Shown here: one piece after another, positions 34,667-44,467 of the stretch
How positions within the stretch are numbered: position 1 is the stretch's first letter
Layout: every line of letters starts with the position of its first letter
NCBI RefSeq assembly: GCF_001485415.1
Contig: NZ_BCMQ01000010.1
Location: forward strand, 31,002-95,001
Origin: Myroides odoratimimus
GTDB taxonomy: Bacteria > Bacteroidota > Bacteroidia > Flavobacteriales > Flavobacteriaceae
Length of the DNA: 64,000 nucleotides
Reading direction: 5' to 3'
Notes under the pieces: model-generated
What the model saw: the letters and a program-made list of their open reading frames with translations, nothing else
Databases searched by the model: none
What the model was told of the DNA's origin: nothing
Position numbers and translations under genes: made by a program

Positions 34667-35845
34667 ATGAGTAAAAAAGTAGTTATTGTTTCTGCTGCTA
34701 GAACACCAATAGGAAGTTTCTTAGGAAGTTTATCAACTGTACCAGCTACAGTATTAGGTGCTACTGCTATTAAAGGGGCGCTAGATAAGATCAACCTTGA
34801 TACTAATCTAGTAGATGAAGTATTGATGGGGAATGTAGTTCAAGCAGGAGAAGGACAAGCACCTGCACGTCAAGCGGCTTTAAAAGCAGGTTTGTCTAAA
34901 GAGGTAGCTTGTACTACAATAAATAAAGTTTGTGCATCAGGTATGAAAGCGATTATGCAAGGGACACAAGCTATTATGGCAGGTGATGCAGAAATAGTTG
35001 TAGCGGGTGGAATGGAGAATATGAGTATGATTCCTCATTATGTTCACATGCGTAATGGTAACAAATTTGGTCCTGCAACTATCATTGATGGTTTACAAAA
35101 TGACGGTCTAGTAGATGCTTATGACAATAATGCTATGGGAGTATCTGCTGACTTATGCGCTAGTACACATAATATCTCAAGAGAAGAACAAGATAACTTC
35201 GCTATTAAATCTTATGAGCGTTCTGCAAAAGCATGGGATGCTGGTAAGTTTAACAACGAGGTAGTTCCTGTATCTGTACCTCAACGAAGAGGAGATGCTA
35301 TCGTAGTTTCTAAGGATGAGGAATACACAAATGTAAAATTAGATAAGATTACTTCTTTACGCCCTGCTTTTACAAAAGAAGGAACGGTGACTGCTGCTAA
35401 TGCTTCTACTATCAATGATGGAGCTGCTGCTGTAGTAATCATGAGTGAAGAAAAAGCTTTAAGCTTAGGATTAAAACCTCTAGCTTATATCAAAGGATAT
35501 GCGGATGCTGCTCAAGAGCCTGAGTGGTTTACTACTGCTCCTGCTAAAGCATTGCCTAAAGCGCTTAAAAAAGCGAATGTAGCTATCGAAGATGTGGACT
35601 TCTTCGAATTTAACGAAGCGTTCTCTGTAGTTGGTATTGCAAATACTAAATTACTTAATATCGATCCAGAAAAGGTAAACGTAAACGGTGGAGCTGTTTC
35701 TTTAGGTCACCCTCTAGGATGTTCTGGTGCTCGTATCATCGTAACATTATTAAGTGTATTAGAACAAAACAATGCAAAAATAGGAGCTGCTGCTATCTGT
35801 AATGGTGGTGGTGGTGCATCAGCATTAGTTATCGAAAGAGCTTAA
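34667..35845 (+). CDS. Acetyl-CoA C-acetyltransferase (thiolase)
   Basis: A 392-residue cytoplasmic thiolase. The acyl-enzyme cysteine lies in NKVCASGMKA (Cys about residue 88), the second active-site cysteine in CNGGGGASA near 378, and the His of GGAVSLGHPLG near 348. Length and the GHPLGCSGARI segment fit biosynthetic/degradative acetyl-CoA acetyltransferases, which condense two acetyl-CoA to acetoacetyl-CoA or run the reverse. No beta-oxidation genes are adjacent, so the direction is undecided. It has its own terminator. Confidence 0.95.
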   Translation: MSKKVVIVSAARTPIGSFLGSLSTVPATVLGATAIKGALDKINLDTNLVDEVLMGNVVQAGEGQAPARQAALKAGLSKEVACTTINKVCASGMKAIMQGTQAIMAGDAEIVVAGGMENMSMIPHYVHMRNGNKFGPATIIDGLQNDGLVDAYDNNAMGVSADLCASTHNISREEQDNFAIKSYERSAKAWDAGKFNNEVVPVSVPQRRGDAIVVSKDEEYTNVKLDKITSLRPAFTKEGTVTAANASTINDGAAAVVIMSEEKALSLGLKPLAYIKGYADAAQEPEWFTTAPAKALPKALKKANVAIEDVDFFEFNEAFSVVGIANTKLLNIDPEKVNVNGGAVSLGHPLGCSGARIIVTLLSVLEQNNAKIGAAAICNGGGGASALVIERA

Positions 35846-35862
35846 TTTTTAATAATATATTC

Positions 35863-35896
35863 AAGATGAGTTTGATTAGTTCAAACTCATCTTTTA
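35863..35896 (+). terminator. Terminator after the thiolase gene
   Basis: AAGATGAGTTT and AAACTCATCTT pair across nine bases and a short T-run follows. Its loop and 3' part overlap the promoter of the next gene. Confidence 0.85.
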
Positions 35897-35902
35897 TTTT
35901 TG
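35872..35902 (+). promoter_or_regulatory. Promoter of the NlpC/P60 gene
   Basis: TTG at 35872-35874 and TATTTTTG at 35895-35902 are 20 bases apart, within the Bacteroidota range; the ATG lies 23 bases further. The promoter is laid over the upstream terminator. Confidence 0.6.
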
Positions 35903-35924
35903 TACTTTAATTCAAACCTATATT

Positions 35925-36686
35925 ATGTTTGCATATTGCAACCTTGCCATTGTACCCTTAAGACTTGAACCAAGCGACAGAAGCGAAATGGTCTCTCAAG
36001 TCCTTTTCGGTGAACACTTTACTATTTTAGAAAGAACAGAGAAGTGGTCGAAAATAGAATTAGCTTTCGACAAGTACCAAGGTTGGATAGATAATAAACA
36101 ATATCAAGAAATCTCTGAAGAAGATTATAAATACCTTCAAAACACATCTGTTATTCACTCTGCGGAGTTAGTAGACTTTATTTCTTCTAACAACAATCAC
36201 TTAATGGCAGTACCTCTTGGTAGTTGTCTTACAGGATTAAAAAAGAACAGCATCAATACAGATAACTTCACTTATGAAGGACTGACTATCACTGGTCAAT
36301 TTACAAAACAAACTTTTCTAAAGACTGCGTTTATGTACTTAAATACTCCTTACTTATGGGGAGGGAAAACGCCTTTCGGAATAGACTGTTCTGGTTTTAC
36401 ACAAATGGTTTACAGAATCAATGGATATAGAATTCCTCGTGATGCCTCACAACAAGCAGCTATAGGAGAAGCCTTAAGCTTCATCGAAGAAAGCGAAATA
36501 GGTGACTTAGCTTTCTTTGACAATGCTGAGGGTAATATCATCCATGTAGGGATAATCATGGAGAACAACTATATCATACATGCTCATGGAAAAGTCCGTA
36601 TAGACAGACTAGATCACTTAGGAATTTATAATATCGATTCTGGTAGACATACTCATAAACTAAGAGTAATCAAGAAAATCATTTAA
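35925..36686 (+). CDS. NlpC/P60 (C40) peptidase with SH3-like domain
   Basis: A 253-residue protein. The N-terminal part (about 1-60, with VPLRLEPSDRSEMVSQVLFGE) is a bacterial SH3-like domain, and the C-terminal NlpC/P60 domain has the catalytic Cys in FGIDCSGF near residue 153, His in NIIHVGII near 204 and a third polar residue, His, in YIIHAHGK near 218. Such enzymes cleave the D-Glu-diaminopimelate bond of peptidoglycan stems, often on recycled fragments. No signal peptide is evident, consistent with a cytoplasmic recycling role. Confidence 0.92.
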   Translation: MFAYCNLAIVPLRLEPSDRSEMVSQVLFGEHFTILERTEKWSKIELAFDKYQGWIDNKQYQEISEEDYKYLQNTSVIHSAELVDFISSNNNHLMAVPLGSCLTGLKKNSINTDNFTYEGLTITGQFTKQTFLKTAFMYLNTPYLWGGKTPFGIDCSGFTQMVYRINGYRIPRDASQQAAIGEALSFIEESEIGDLAFFDNAEGNIIHVGIIMENNYIIHAHGKVRIDRLDHLGIYNIDSGRHTHKLRVIKKII

Positions 36687-36718
36687 GTCTATAGTAAGTT
36701 TAGGTCTCCACTTTTCTA

Positions 36719-36823
36719 ATGGGAGCACAATTCATTACAAGGACTTATGTAATTGTTTTTTTATTAGCTATTTTATCCTATTTAGCTCAAAAACTATTCG
36801 TTAAGACAATAGAAACTATTTGA
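36719..36823 (+). CDS. Possible 34-residue membrane microprotein
   Basis: An ATG at 36719 opens a frame of 34 codons ending TGA at 36823. It encodes a short start (MGAQFITRTY), a hydrophobic helix with VIVFLLAIL and a basic/polar end. It fills most of the gap between the peptidase and helicase genes and its stop overlaps the helicase promoter. Nothing beyond its hydrophobicity supports it, so it may be chance. Confidence 0.25.
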   Translation: MGAQFITRTYVIVFLLAILSYLAQKLFVKTIETI

Positions 36824-36851
36824 TATTGCAAAAAAAATAAACGTATCTTTG
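36820..36851 (+). promoter_or_regulatory. Promoter of the DEAD-box helicase gene
   Basis: TTG at 36820-36822 and TATCTTTG at 36844-36851 are 21 bases apart; the ATG at 36870 lies 18 bases further. An apparent TTG start at 36849 is inside the -7 box. Confidence 0.65.
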
Positions 36852-36869
36852 CTGCAAATATCGACATAT

Positions 36870-38219
36870 ATGAATACTTTCGAGCAATTTAATCTACCGA
36901 AAGCCCTTGAAAAAGCTCTTAATGAGCTTAATATTATTTCACCAACTCCTATACAAGCTAAATCATTTCCAGTTATTCTTTCTGGAAGAGATATGATGGG
37001 TATTGCCCAAACAGGTACAGGAAAGACATTTGCCTACCTTCTACCTATCTTAAAACAATGGAAGTTTAGCCATGCTGAATCTCCTAGAGTAGTGATACTA
37101 GTACCTACACGTGAACTTGTAGTACAAGTAGTAGATGAAGTAGAAAAGCTTACAGCCTATATGTCTGTAAGAACATTAGGGGTATATGGTGGTACCAATA
37201 TCAATACACAACGAAAAGCTGTCTATGAAGGTGTAGATATCCTAGTAGGTACACCTGGACGTATGATGGACTTAGCTCTAGATGGAGTATTGCGTTTTGA
37301 TAATTTACAGAAGTTAGTCATTGATGAATTTGATGAAATACTAAACTTAGGGTTTAGAACACAGCTTACATCTATTCTTACAATGATGAAAGGAAAACGT
37401 CAAAATATCTTATTCTCTGCTACTATGACAGAAGAAGTAGACGAAGTACTTGACGAATATTTTGACTTCCCTGAAGAAGTATCTCTTGCTCCTTCTGGAA
37501 CTCCGTTAGAGAATATAGATCAACAGATATATAATGTACCTAACTTCAACACGAAGTTAAATCTATTAATGCACTTACTTAGCAATAAAGAAGAGTTTAA
37601 TAGAGTACTTATCTTTATCAACAGTAAACGTCTTGCAGATGTTGTAATGGAAAAGCTAGACGCAGCCTTTCCTGAAGAGTTCACTGTAATTCACTCTAAC
37701 AAATCTCAGAACTTCCGTATGAGATCTATGGCTGAGTTCCAAGCGAATGAATTAAGAGGTCTTCTAACTACAGATATAATGGCTCGTGGACTTGATATCT
37801 CTGATATTAGCCACGTAATCAACTTACAGTTCACTGACTCTCCAGAACAGTATATTCACCGAATAGGACGTACAGGACGTGCTGATAAAAAAGGTACGGC
37901 TATCTCTATCGTAGACCCTAAAGAGGAAGAAGTAAAATTAGCTGCAGAGATTCTAATGGAGAAAGAACTTAGAGCAATGACAATCCCAGAAGAAGTAGTC
38001 ATCTCTGAGTCACTTATGGAGTTTGAAAAATCTAAGTTAAAGTCTAAACAACTTGCTAAGGTTAAAAAGCCAATAGAAAAAGGAGCTGCTTTCCACGAGA
38101 AAAAAGACAAAAACCAAAAGGTAAATCTTGGAGGTCCTGGTAAACGTAACCCACGTAAAACTAAACCTCGTAACAGAGCAGTAGAAGCCAAAAGAGCTGC
38201 TAAACGCAAGAACAAATAA
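36870..38219 (+). CDS. DEAD-box ATP-dependent RNA helicase
   Basis: A 449-residue protein beginning MNTFEQFNLPK. Motifs in order are the Q motif (PTPIQAKSFP), AQTGTGKT (Walker A), PTRELVVQV, GTPGRMMD, the Walker B box in the variant DEFD rather than DEAD, SAT, LIFINSK, ARGLDI and HRIGRTGR. The last 60 residues are very rich in Lys and Arg and would bind RNA. Relatives work in ribosome assembly, mRNA turnover or cold adaptation. ATG 36870 was preferred over a TTG at 36849 that lies inside the promoter. Confidence 0.94.
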   Translation: MNTFEQFNLPKALEKALNELNIISPTPIQAKSFPVILSGRDMMGIAQTGTGKTFAYLLPILKQWKFSHAESPRVVILVPTRELVVQVVDEVEKLTAYMSVRTLGVYGGTNINTQRKAVYEGVDILVGTPGRMMDLALDGVLRFDNLQKLVIDEFDEILNLGFRTQLTSILTMMKGKRQNILFSATMTEEVDEVLDEYFDFPEEVSLAPSGTPLENIDQQIYNVPNFNTKLNLLMHLLSNKEEFNRVLIFINSKRLADVVMEKLDAAFPEEFTVIHSNKSQNFRMRSMAEFQANELRGLLTTDIMARGLDISDISHVINLQFTDSPEQYIHRIGRTGRADKKGTAISIVDPKEEEVKLAAEILMEKELRAMTIPEEVVISESLMEFEKSKLKSKQLAKVKKPIEKGAAFHEKKDKNQKVNLGGPGKRNPRKTKPRNRAVEAKRAAKRKNK

Positions 38220-38233
38220 GATAATCGAACCAT

Positions 38234-38273
38234 AAAAAAGCGTGCTAAATCAAGATTTAGCACGCTTTTTTTA
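38234..38273 (+). terminator. Bidirectional terminator after the helicase gene
   Basis: AAAAAGCGTGCTAAATC pairs with GATTTAGCACGCTTTTT across two bases with T- and A-runs on both sides, so it can serve both the helicase and the convergent transporter gene. Confidence 0.93.
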
Positions 38274-38310
38274 TATCTAAAAATATTCTCTTAAAAGAAA
38301 GAATACATAT

Positions 38311-39651
38311 TTACTCTTTTATGTTTTCTTCTACAGCCTGTGGATTGTGTTTATACTTAAATATAATAGCAAACAATATAGTTACTACTAAAGCATATCC
38401 TGCGAATATAAGCCATGAATGTCTCCAACCTTCTAACTGTAAAGTAACATCTTCTTGGCTATATACAAAGTGATTCACAATGTACTGAGCGATAAGCATA
38501 CCTATTGTTGCTCCAAAACCGTTAGTCATCATCATAAATACTCCTTGTGCAGAAGAACGAATATCTTCACTTGTCTCATTATCTACATATAGAGAACCTG
38601 ATACATTAAAGAAGTCAAATGCAATTCCATAAACAATCATAGACAATATAAACATCCATACTCCATTTCCTGGATCACCTATACCAAAGAATCCAAAACG
38701 AAGAACCCAAGCAAACATTGACATCAACATTACTACTTTAATACCAAATTTTCTAAGAACAAATGGAATTAACAAGATACACAAGGTTTCTGAAACTTGT
38801 GATAACGAGATTAACGCATTAGCATTATGTGCTCCCCAAGAGTCAGCGTATTCTGGTACTTTAGAGAAACTCGTAATAAAAGGATTCGCATACCCATTCG
38901 TAATCTGTAATGACACTCCTAGCAACATTGAGAAGATAAAGAATACTGCCATCTTCTTCTCTTTAAACAAACTGAATGCCTTTAGTCCAAAAGCATCTGC
39001 TAAACTCTGCTTCTCATTAGATTTATTAATAGGGCAATTAGGCAATACGAAACTGTATAAGAAAAGAACTATTCCTAAAACACCTGATACAAAGAATTGA
39101 TAATAATTAGATTGAAAACTCTCAAAAGCGATATCTCCACCAAAGTTAAACCCTAAAGAACCATCACTGTGGAACCCAAAAAAGTTAACAAACAACATCG
39201 CACAGATAAATCCTACTGTACCAAAAGTACGTATAGGCGGAAAGGCCTTAATCGTATCGAGGTGATTCTGTTTTAATATTGCATAAGAAGTTGAATTAGA
39301 TAAAGCGATTGTAGGCATAAAGAAAGCTACACTACAAGTGTAAAGTGTAAAGATCGTTGTAAAGTCTACATCCCCTCCTGCTATAAAACCGTAATAACCT
39401 GTAGCAATCATAAAAATAGCTGCGGCTAAGTGATTCAATCCTAACAACCTCTGAACTGGTATCCATCTATCAGCTACTATTCCCATGATAGCAGGCATAA
39501 AAATAGATACTATACCTTGCATGGCATAAAAAAGACCAATCTTAGGCCCTAGCCCAACTGATCCTAAATAGTTCCCCATAGATGTTAAATAAGCCCCCCA
39601 AACAGCAAATTCGAGGTAACTCATCAACGTCAATTTTGCTTTTACATTCAT
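38311..39651 (-). CDS. MFS nucleoside transporter, NupG-like
   Basis: A 446-residue inner-membrane protein with about twelve hydrophobic segments. The opening segment LTLMSYLEFAVWGAYLTSMG and the GIVADRWIPVQRLLG loop between helices two and three match the nucleoside:H+ symporter branch of the major facilitator superfamily. It probably imports nucleosides by proton symport. Insertion-like loops rich in Gly, Phe and Asp (about residues 155-185) are usual for the Bacteroidota members. It lies 80 bases downstream of cmk on the same strand, which fits nucleotide salvage. Confidence 0.88.
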   Translation of the reverse strand: MNVKAKLTLMSYLEFAVWGAYLTSMGNYLGSVGLGPKIGLFYAMQGIVSIFMPAIMGIVADRWIPVQRLLGLNHLAAAIFMIATGYYGFIAGGDVDFTTIFTLYTCSVAFFMPTIALSNSTSYAILKQNHLDTIKAFPPIRTFGTVGFICAMLFVNFFGFHSDGSLGFNFGGDIAFESFQSNYYQFFVSGVLGIVLFLYSFVLPNCPINKSNEKQSLADAFGLKAFSLFKEKKMAVFFIFSMLLGVSLQITNGYANPFITSFSKVPEYADSWGAHNANALISLSQVSETLCILLIPFVLRKFGIKVVMLMSMFAWVLRFGFFGIGDPGNGVWMFILSMIVYGIAFDFFNVSGSLYVDNETSEDIRSSAQGVFMMMTNGFGATIGMLIAQYIVNHFVYSQEDVTLQLEGWRHSWLIFAGYALVVTILFAIIFKYKHNPQAVEENIKE

Positions 39652-39731
39652 TACGTGTGATATTATTTCTGTGTTATTAGTTTAAGAGTTTATGCCCTTA
39701 AACCTCGTTTTATAAGTGTGTTTATAATAAT

Positions 39732-40418
39732 TTATTTAATTCTTTTTTGCGCTAAATCCAGAATTAAATTAAACTGTTCTTCTATAGTTAAATTAGAATT
39801 ATCTACCTCTACAGCATCATCTGCCTTTACTAGTGGTGAATCTGCTCTGCTTGTATCTATTTTATCCCTTTCTACTACATTGTGAAACACTGCATCATAA
39901 CTCACATTAGGGTCTTTATCTTTCAATTCATCAAAGCGTCTTTGAGCACGTATTTCTGGAGAGGCAGTCATAAATATCTTTAACTCTGCATCAGGAAACA
40001 CAACTGTTCCTATATCTCTTCCATCCATTACTACCCCCTTAGACTTACCTAAATTTTGTTGTTGTTCTACCAACTTTCTTCTTACCTCAGGTACTTCTGC
40101 TATCTGACTTACAAACTGTGATACCTCTAAACTGCGTATCACACCTTCTACATTCTCTTGGTTTAAGAACACTTCTGCAAATCCTTTCTCTGGATTGTAC
40201 TCAAAGTGTAGTTCTACTGATGGTAATGACTCTATTAACCCTTCTCTATTGAAGTAATTTTCTTTTATCAAACCTTTTCTCATTGCAGACAAAGTAACCG
40301 CTCTATACATAGCTCCTGTGTCTATATATACATAGCTAAGAGACTTCGCTAATGATTTCGCTAATGTACTTTTCCCGGTAGAGGAAAAACCATCAATCGC
40401 TATAGTAATCTTTTTCAA
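39732..40418 (-). CDS. cmk: Cytidylate kinase
   Basis: A 228-residue cytoplasmic enzyme that phosphorylates CMP and dCMP. It starts KKITIAIDGFSSTGKSTLAK with the P-loop GFSSTGKST at about residues 10-18, has the substrate-binding DTGAMYRAVT near 34, and VMDGRDIGTVVFPDAELKIF and RDKIDTSR further on. The length is normal. Just upstream on the minus strand TATATTTG (40466-40459) could be its -7 element. Confidence 0.96.
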   Translation of the reverse strand: MKKITIAIDGFSSTGKSTLAKSLAKSLSYVYIDTGAMYRAVTLSAMRKGLIKENYFNREGLIESLPSVELHFEYNPEKGFAEVFLNQENVEGVIRSLEVSQFVSQIAEVPEVRRKLVEQQQNLGKSKGVVMDGRDIGTVVFPDAELKIFMTASPEIRAQRRFDELKDKDPNVSYDAVFHNVVERDKIDTSRADSPLVKADDAVEVDNSNLTIEEQFNLILDLAQKRIK

Positions 40419-40738
40419 ATTGAAAAATTTAAAATTAGTTTAAAACTCATTGATTTGTCAAATATAGTAGTATTTATAAGCTTTCGTATCTTTTTAAAAA
40501 CACTTTATAAATAGCTATTTCTAATCAAAACACCTTTTTAAAACACTCATTGTAAAACAAATACTAAAAAAGCACCTTAAAAATACGACTATTTTCTACA
40601 ATAATGGCTAGCAAAAGTAAGTTAATCTGTAAAAATTCCCATCATTTTAAGGTCACAAAATACAGCCAAGAACCTCTTATAACTAAAAAAGCCTCACTTT
40701 TATAAAAGTGAGGCTTTCTCTATCCTATCTAATAAGTT
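40419..40738. other. Gap between lon and cmk
   Basis: About 320 AT-rich bases. It holds the TATATTTG -7-like element of cmk at 40459-40466 on the minus strand and the lon terminator at 40685-40717. I see no gene or repeat in the rest. Confidence 0.6.
40685..40717 (-). terminator. Terminator after lon
   Basis: On the minus strand AAAGCCTCACTTT pairs with AAAGTGAGGCTTT across four bases and a T-run follows, 22 bases after the lon stop. Confidence 0.93.
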
Positions 40739-43207
40739 TTACTTTTTAGCTACTTCTAGCTTCTTAGCATTCTTTACCTTCTGATTTGTAATTGCGATCT
40801 CTAAGACTTCTTCCATTTTATCTACATAATGGAAAGTCAATCCTTTAAGATACTCTTCTTTAATATCATCGATGTCTTTTCTATTATCTTTACACAAGAT
40901 GATCTCTTTCACATTAGCACGCTTAGCTGCAAGAATCTTCTCTTTAATACCTCCTACAGGAAGCACCTTTCCTCTTAAAGTTATCTCACCTGTCATCGCT
41001 AAGTTCTTTTTCACCTTGCGTTGAGTAAATGACGATACCATAGAGGTTAACATCGTAATACCTGCACTAGGTCCGTCCTTAGGCGTTGCCCCTTCTGGTA
41101 CGTGGATATGTATCTTATAATTATCAAATACTTCTTGAGCTATATCTAACTCTTCTGCATGAGCCTTAATATACTCTAATGCGATAGTAGCAGACTCTTT
41201 CATCACTGTACCTAAGTTACCCGTGATAGATAGTTCTCCTTTACCTTTAGAGATAATTGATTCTATATATAGAATATCTCCTCCTACACTAGTCCACGCT
41301 AATCCTGTTACTACACCAGCCACATCATTATTCTCATACTTATCATTTTCAAAACGTGGTGTACCTAAGATCTTTTTGATATCCTCTTCTGTCATCTTCA
41401 CATTATACTCCTCTTCCATCACGATATTCTTAGCCACACCTCTAGCGATGTGTGCTAGTTGTTTATCTAAGCCACGTACTCCAGACTCTCTTGTATAATT
41501 CGTGATGATAAACTCCATCTGTTTTTTACCAATCACTACATCTTTAGAAGTTACTCCATGTGCCTTTAATTGTTTTTCTAACAGGTGCTGTTTTCCTATC
41601 TCTACTTTTTCTTCTATCGTATACCCTGTCATCTCGATAATCTCCATACGGTCTCTTAATGCAGGTTGTATAGTGCTTAGACTATTAGATGTCGCGATGA
41701 ACATCACCTTAGACAAGTCATACCCCATCTCTAAGAAGTTGTCATAGAACTCGTGATTTTGTTCTGGATCTAATACTTCTAACAGTGCAGAAGAAGGATC
41801 ACCATTATGACTAGAAGACAGCTTATCTATCTCATCTAATAAAAACACAGGATTAGATGTCTTTGCTTTCTTTAGACTCTGAATAATACGTCCAGGCATA
41901 GCCCCGATATATGTCTTTCTATGCCCTCTGATCTCTGCCTCATCGCGTAACCCTCCTAGAGAAATACGTACATACTCACGACCTAATGCATCTGCTATAG
42001 ATCTACCGATAGAGGTCTTACCTACCCCTGGAGGTCCATATAGACATAGAATAGGAGACTTAAGATCGTTTCTTAACTTCAGAACAGCCATGTGCTCTAA
42101 GACACGCTTCTTCACCTCTTCTATTCCATAATGATCTTTATCTAACTGCTTCTGAGCATTCTTTAAATTAAAGACATCCTTAGAATAGTGATTCCAAGGC
42201 AACTCTAAAAACAACTCTAAATAGTTTCGTTGAATACCAAACTCAGCTACTTGAGGGTTCATTCTTTGGAACTTCATTAACTCCTTATCGAAGCGCTCCT
42301 GTACTTCCTTAGACCACTTTTTATTAGCAGCTTTCTTACGCATTTCTTCAAACTCCTCTTCATTTGAGAAACCACCCAATTCTTCTTGGATTGTTTTCAT
42401 TTGTTGGTGTAAGAAATACTCTTTTTGCTGCTGGTCTAAATCAACTCTAACTTTCGTTTGAATATCATTGCGCAACTGAAGTTTTTGTAACTCTAAAGTC
42501 ATCATCTTTAGAGCTTCTAATCCTCTAGCATTTAGATCATCTATATTAAGTAATCGTTGCTTATCAGCAATATCCATACTCATATTAGAAGACACGAAGT
42601 TAATTAAGAAAGATTCACTAGAAATATTCTCAATAGCAAATGCTGCATCTGATGGTATATTAGGATTCTCTTTGATAATTTCTAAAGCAGTCTCCTTAAT
42701 AGAATCTACAATAGCTGAGAACTCTTTATTCTTCTTGCTAGGGCGCTTCTCTTCACGAGCCACCACATTAGCCTTCATATAAGGTTCTTCTTGTGTTAGT
42801 TCTGTAATCTCAAAACGTTTTTTACCCTGTAAGATAACTGTGATATTTCCGTCAGGCAACTTTAATAACTTGATAATACGAGCCACTGTCCCTGTATGGT
42901 ATATCTCATTGATACCAGGATCATCAGTACCCTCATCTATCTGCGCTACTACACCTATCGTTTTATCTCCTTTATTTGCTCTATTTAATAATTCAATAGA
43001 CTTATCTCTACCTGCTGTAATAGGAATCACTACACCTGGGAATAATACCATGTTTCGCAATGGTAATATCGGAAGTGAAGTAGGTAACTCTTCTTTATTC
43101 ATTTCTTCTTCATCTTCACTCGAAAAAATTGGAATAAACTCTGAATCACCATCTCCTAAATCTTGTAACGACAAGTTGTCAAATGTTATTATTTTTTGAT
43201 TTGCCAT
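40739..43207 (-). CDS. lon: ATP-dependent protease Lon
   Basis: An 822-residue cytoplasmic AAA+ serine protease. The N-terminal substrate-binding domain (about 40-240, with [16 protein letters not shown]) leads through a coiled-coil region to the ATPase domain: Walker [10 protein letters not shown] near residue 390 and Walker [11 protein letters not shown]. The proteolytic domain has the catalytic Ser in [11 protein letters not shown] and the Lys in [13 protein letters not shown]. It degrades misfolded and regulatory proteins. Length and motif order are standard. It is a single gene with its own terminator and is divergent from nothing else, the upstream gap being 200 bases. Confidence 0.98.
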   Translation of the reverse strand: MANQKIITFDNLSLQDLGDGDSEFIPIFSSEDEEEMNKEELPTSLPILPLRNMVLFPGVVIPITAGRDKSIELLNRANKGDKTIGVVAQIDEGTDDPGINEIYHTGTVARIIKLLKLPDGNITVILQGKKRFEITELTQEEPYMKANVVAREEKRPSKKNKEFSAIVDSIKETALEIIKENPNIPSDAAFAIENISSESFLINFVSSNMSMDIADKQRLLNIDDLNARGLEALKMMTLELQKLQLRNDIQTKVRVDLDQQQKEYFLHQQMKTIQEELGGFSNEEEFEEMRKKAANKKWSKEVQERFDKELMKFQRMNPQVAEFGIQRNYLELFLELPWNHYSKDVFNLKNAQKQLDKDHYGIEEVKKRVLEHMAVLKLRNDLKSPILCLYGPPGVGKTSIGRSIADALGREYVRISLGGLRDEAEIRGHRKTYIGAMPGRIIQSLKKAKTSNPVFLLDEIDKLSSSHNGDPSSALLEVLDPEQNHEFYDNFLEMGYDLSKVMFIATSNSLSTIQPALRDRMEIIEMTGYTIEEKVEIGKQHLLEKQLKAHGVTSKDVVIGKKQMEFIITNYTRESGVRGLDKQLAHIARGVAKNIVMEEEYNVKMTEEDIKKILGTPRFENDKYENNDVAGVVTGLAWTSVGGDILYIESIISKGKGELSITGNLGTVMKESATIALEYIKAHAEELDIAQEVFDNYKIHIHVPEGATPKDGPSAGITMLTSMVSSFTQRKVKKNLAMTGEITLRGKVLPVGGIKEKILAAKRANVKEIILCKDNRKDIDDIKEEYLKGLTFHYVDKMEEVLEIAITNQKVKNAKKLEVAKK

Positions 43208-43349
43208 ATGTATTTTTACGTCATTTTGTCAGTTAACAGTTTTTTTTCGACATAGCCTAACTACAACCACACCCATAACCTACTGATTACCAACAAAAAC
43301 ATTAATTTTTAATTGTTCTACCTATATAATATTTCAATCTTTATGCCAC

Positions 43350-43383
43350 AAAAAAATCCTTACTCTTATGGCAAGGATTTTTT
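43350..43383 (-). terminator. Terminator of the lipoprotein gene before lon
   Basis: On the minus strand AAAAATCCTT pairs with AAGGATTTTT across about eleven bases, followed by T residues. Confidence 0.8.
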
Positions 43384-43408
43384 CTCTTTTATGTTAAAAT
43401 ACAAAATA

Positions 43409-44380
43409 TTATTTACTCGGCGAAGAAATAATTATAACAGAAAAATCTCCATAAGTGATTTTTACTCTTTTATCTTGGTCTTCTTCTTCCACTCCTACTA
43501 AAGTAGCTTCAAATCTACCTTTTAATAAAAACTTATTAGGATCATCTTTATCTTTCTCTGCATAATCAAAACGCAAGAAACCTTCACTCTCTGCCATATC
43601 TTTAGACGTGTACTTAACTCCATAAGGAGAAGTATACTCTACGTTAAACCATCCTAATTTCTTAAAATCTTTAGGATCATTCGATACAACGATATCATTA
43701 TTATAAGGAAAATCTAATACTATCTTCTGTGTCTTCTCTACACCATCTATACTAGATACGTATGCTCTTCCTGCTTTTACTTCTACAGACTCCTCAGGAT
43801 TAGTAAAAGGTTCATTATCTGCAAACGCTTCTAAGTACGTAGCCTCTTTTCTAACAAAAGGGATATCTACAAAGTTTCCACTAATAGGAAATGACTTTAA
43901 GTTAGGGTCATCTTGTATACTTGGCATCATGCGCTTAATATCAAAATCACCAGACAATACTCTTGCCTTTCTATTAATATTACCTATAGACATAATCCCT
44001 GTCACAATATTAGGACGCAATGTGTCCTTCGTAGTATACAGAAGCTTATTCTCCCAAGAATAGTAATTACTCTCATTCACATTAGTAGGAAAGTTACCTG
44101 ACTGAAACTTTAAAGTTCTAAGGATCAGTTCGTCATTTTCATAATTCTCACTTCCTGTTAACTTCACTTTTATTTCTAAACGTCCGTTTTTATCTAACTC
44201 AGCTACTATTCCTTCTCTCATTAAGATAGTCTCTCCCTGATTATGAATAGTCATAATCGGCTTACCTACTCCCTGCTCACCTTCTATGATAGAGTCATAA
44301 GATTCATTATCACACGAAGCTACGGTCATAGCTGTGATAGAAAATAAACTAATCGCTAATATTCTAAATGTCTTTTTCAT
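43409..44380 (-). CDS. Hypothetical lipoprotein
   Basis: A 323-residue lipoprotein: the signal peptide ends TVASC with the lipidated Cys at residue 23, followed by DNESYDS, an acidic stretch of the sort that in Flavobacteria can direct lipoproteins to the cell surface. The mature protein is rich in beta-prone and charged residues (Asp, Lys, Glu) with no cysteine-based or catalytic motif. I do not recognise a family. I chose ATG 44380 because the longer frame to 44410 needs a TTG start and adds ten residues before a normal signal peptide. A terminator follows; no operon partner is evident. Confidence 0.75.
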   Translation of the reverse strand: MKKTFRILAISLFSITAMTVASCDNESYDSIIEGEQGVGKPIMTIHNQGETILMREGIVAELDKNGRLEIKVKLTGSENYENDELILRTLKFQSGNFPTNVNESNYYSWENKLLYTTKDTLRPNIVTGIMSIGNINRKARVLSGDFDIKRMMPSIQDDPNLKSFPISGNFVDIPFVRKEATYLEAFADNEPFTNPEESVEVKAGRAYVSSIDGVEKTQKIVLDFPYNNDIVVSNDPKDFKKLGWFNVEYTSPYGVKYTSKDMAESEGFLRFDYAEKDKDDPNKFLLKGRFEATLVGVEEEDQDKRVKITYGDFSVIIISSPSK

Positions 44381-44467
44381 ATTATATCTTACTATTCGTA
44401 AAGTAATCAATTTTTAAAAATATTTCAATAACAAAAATACAATCTTATTTCTTTTTTAATACTAATT

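Noticed and set aside
37856..38263. 135-codon minus-strand frame opposite the helicase gene end
   Set aside because: It is the antisense of the Lys/Arg-rich helicase tail, giving an artificial Leu/Phe-rich protein; the helicase motifs show the plus strand is coding.
43208..43260. TGACA and TGACG direct repeat upstream of lon as a heat-shock operator
   Set aside because: I tested it as a palindrome and it does not form one; no established Bacteroidota consensus was matched with confidence.
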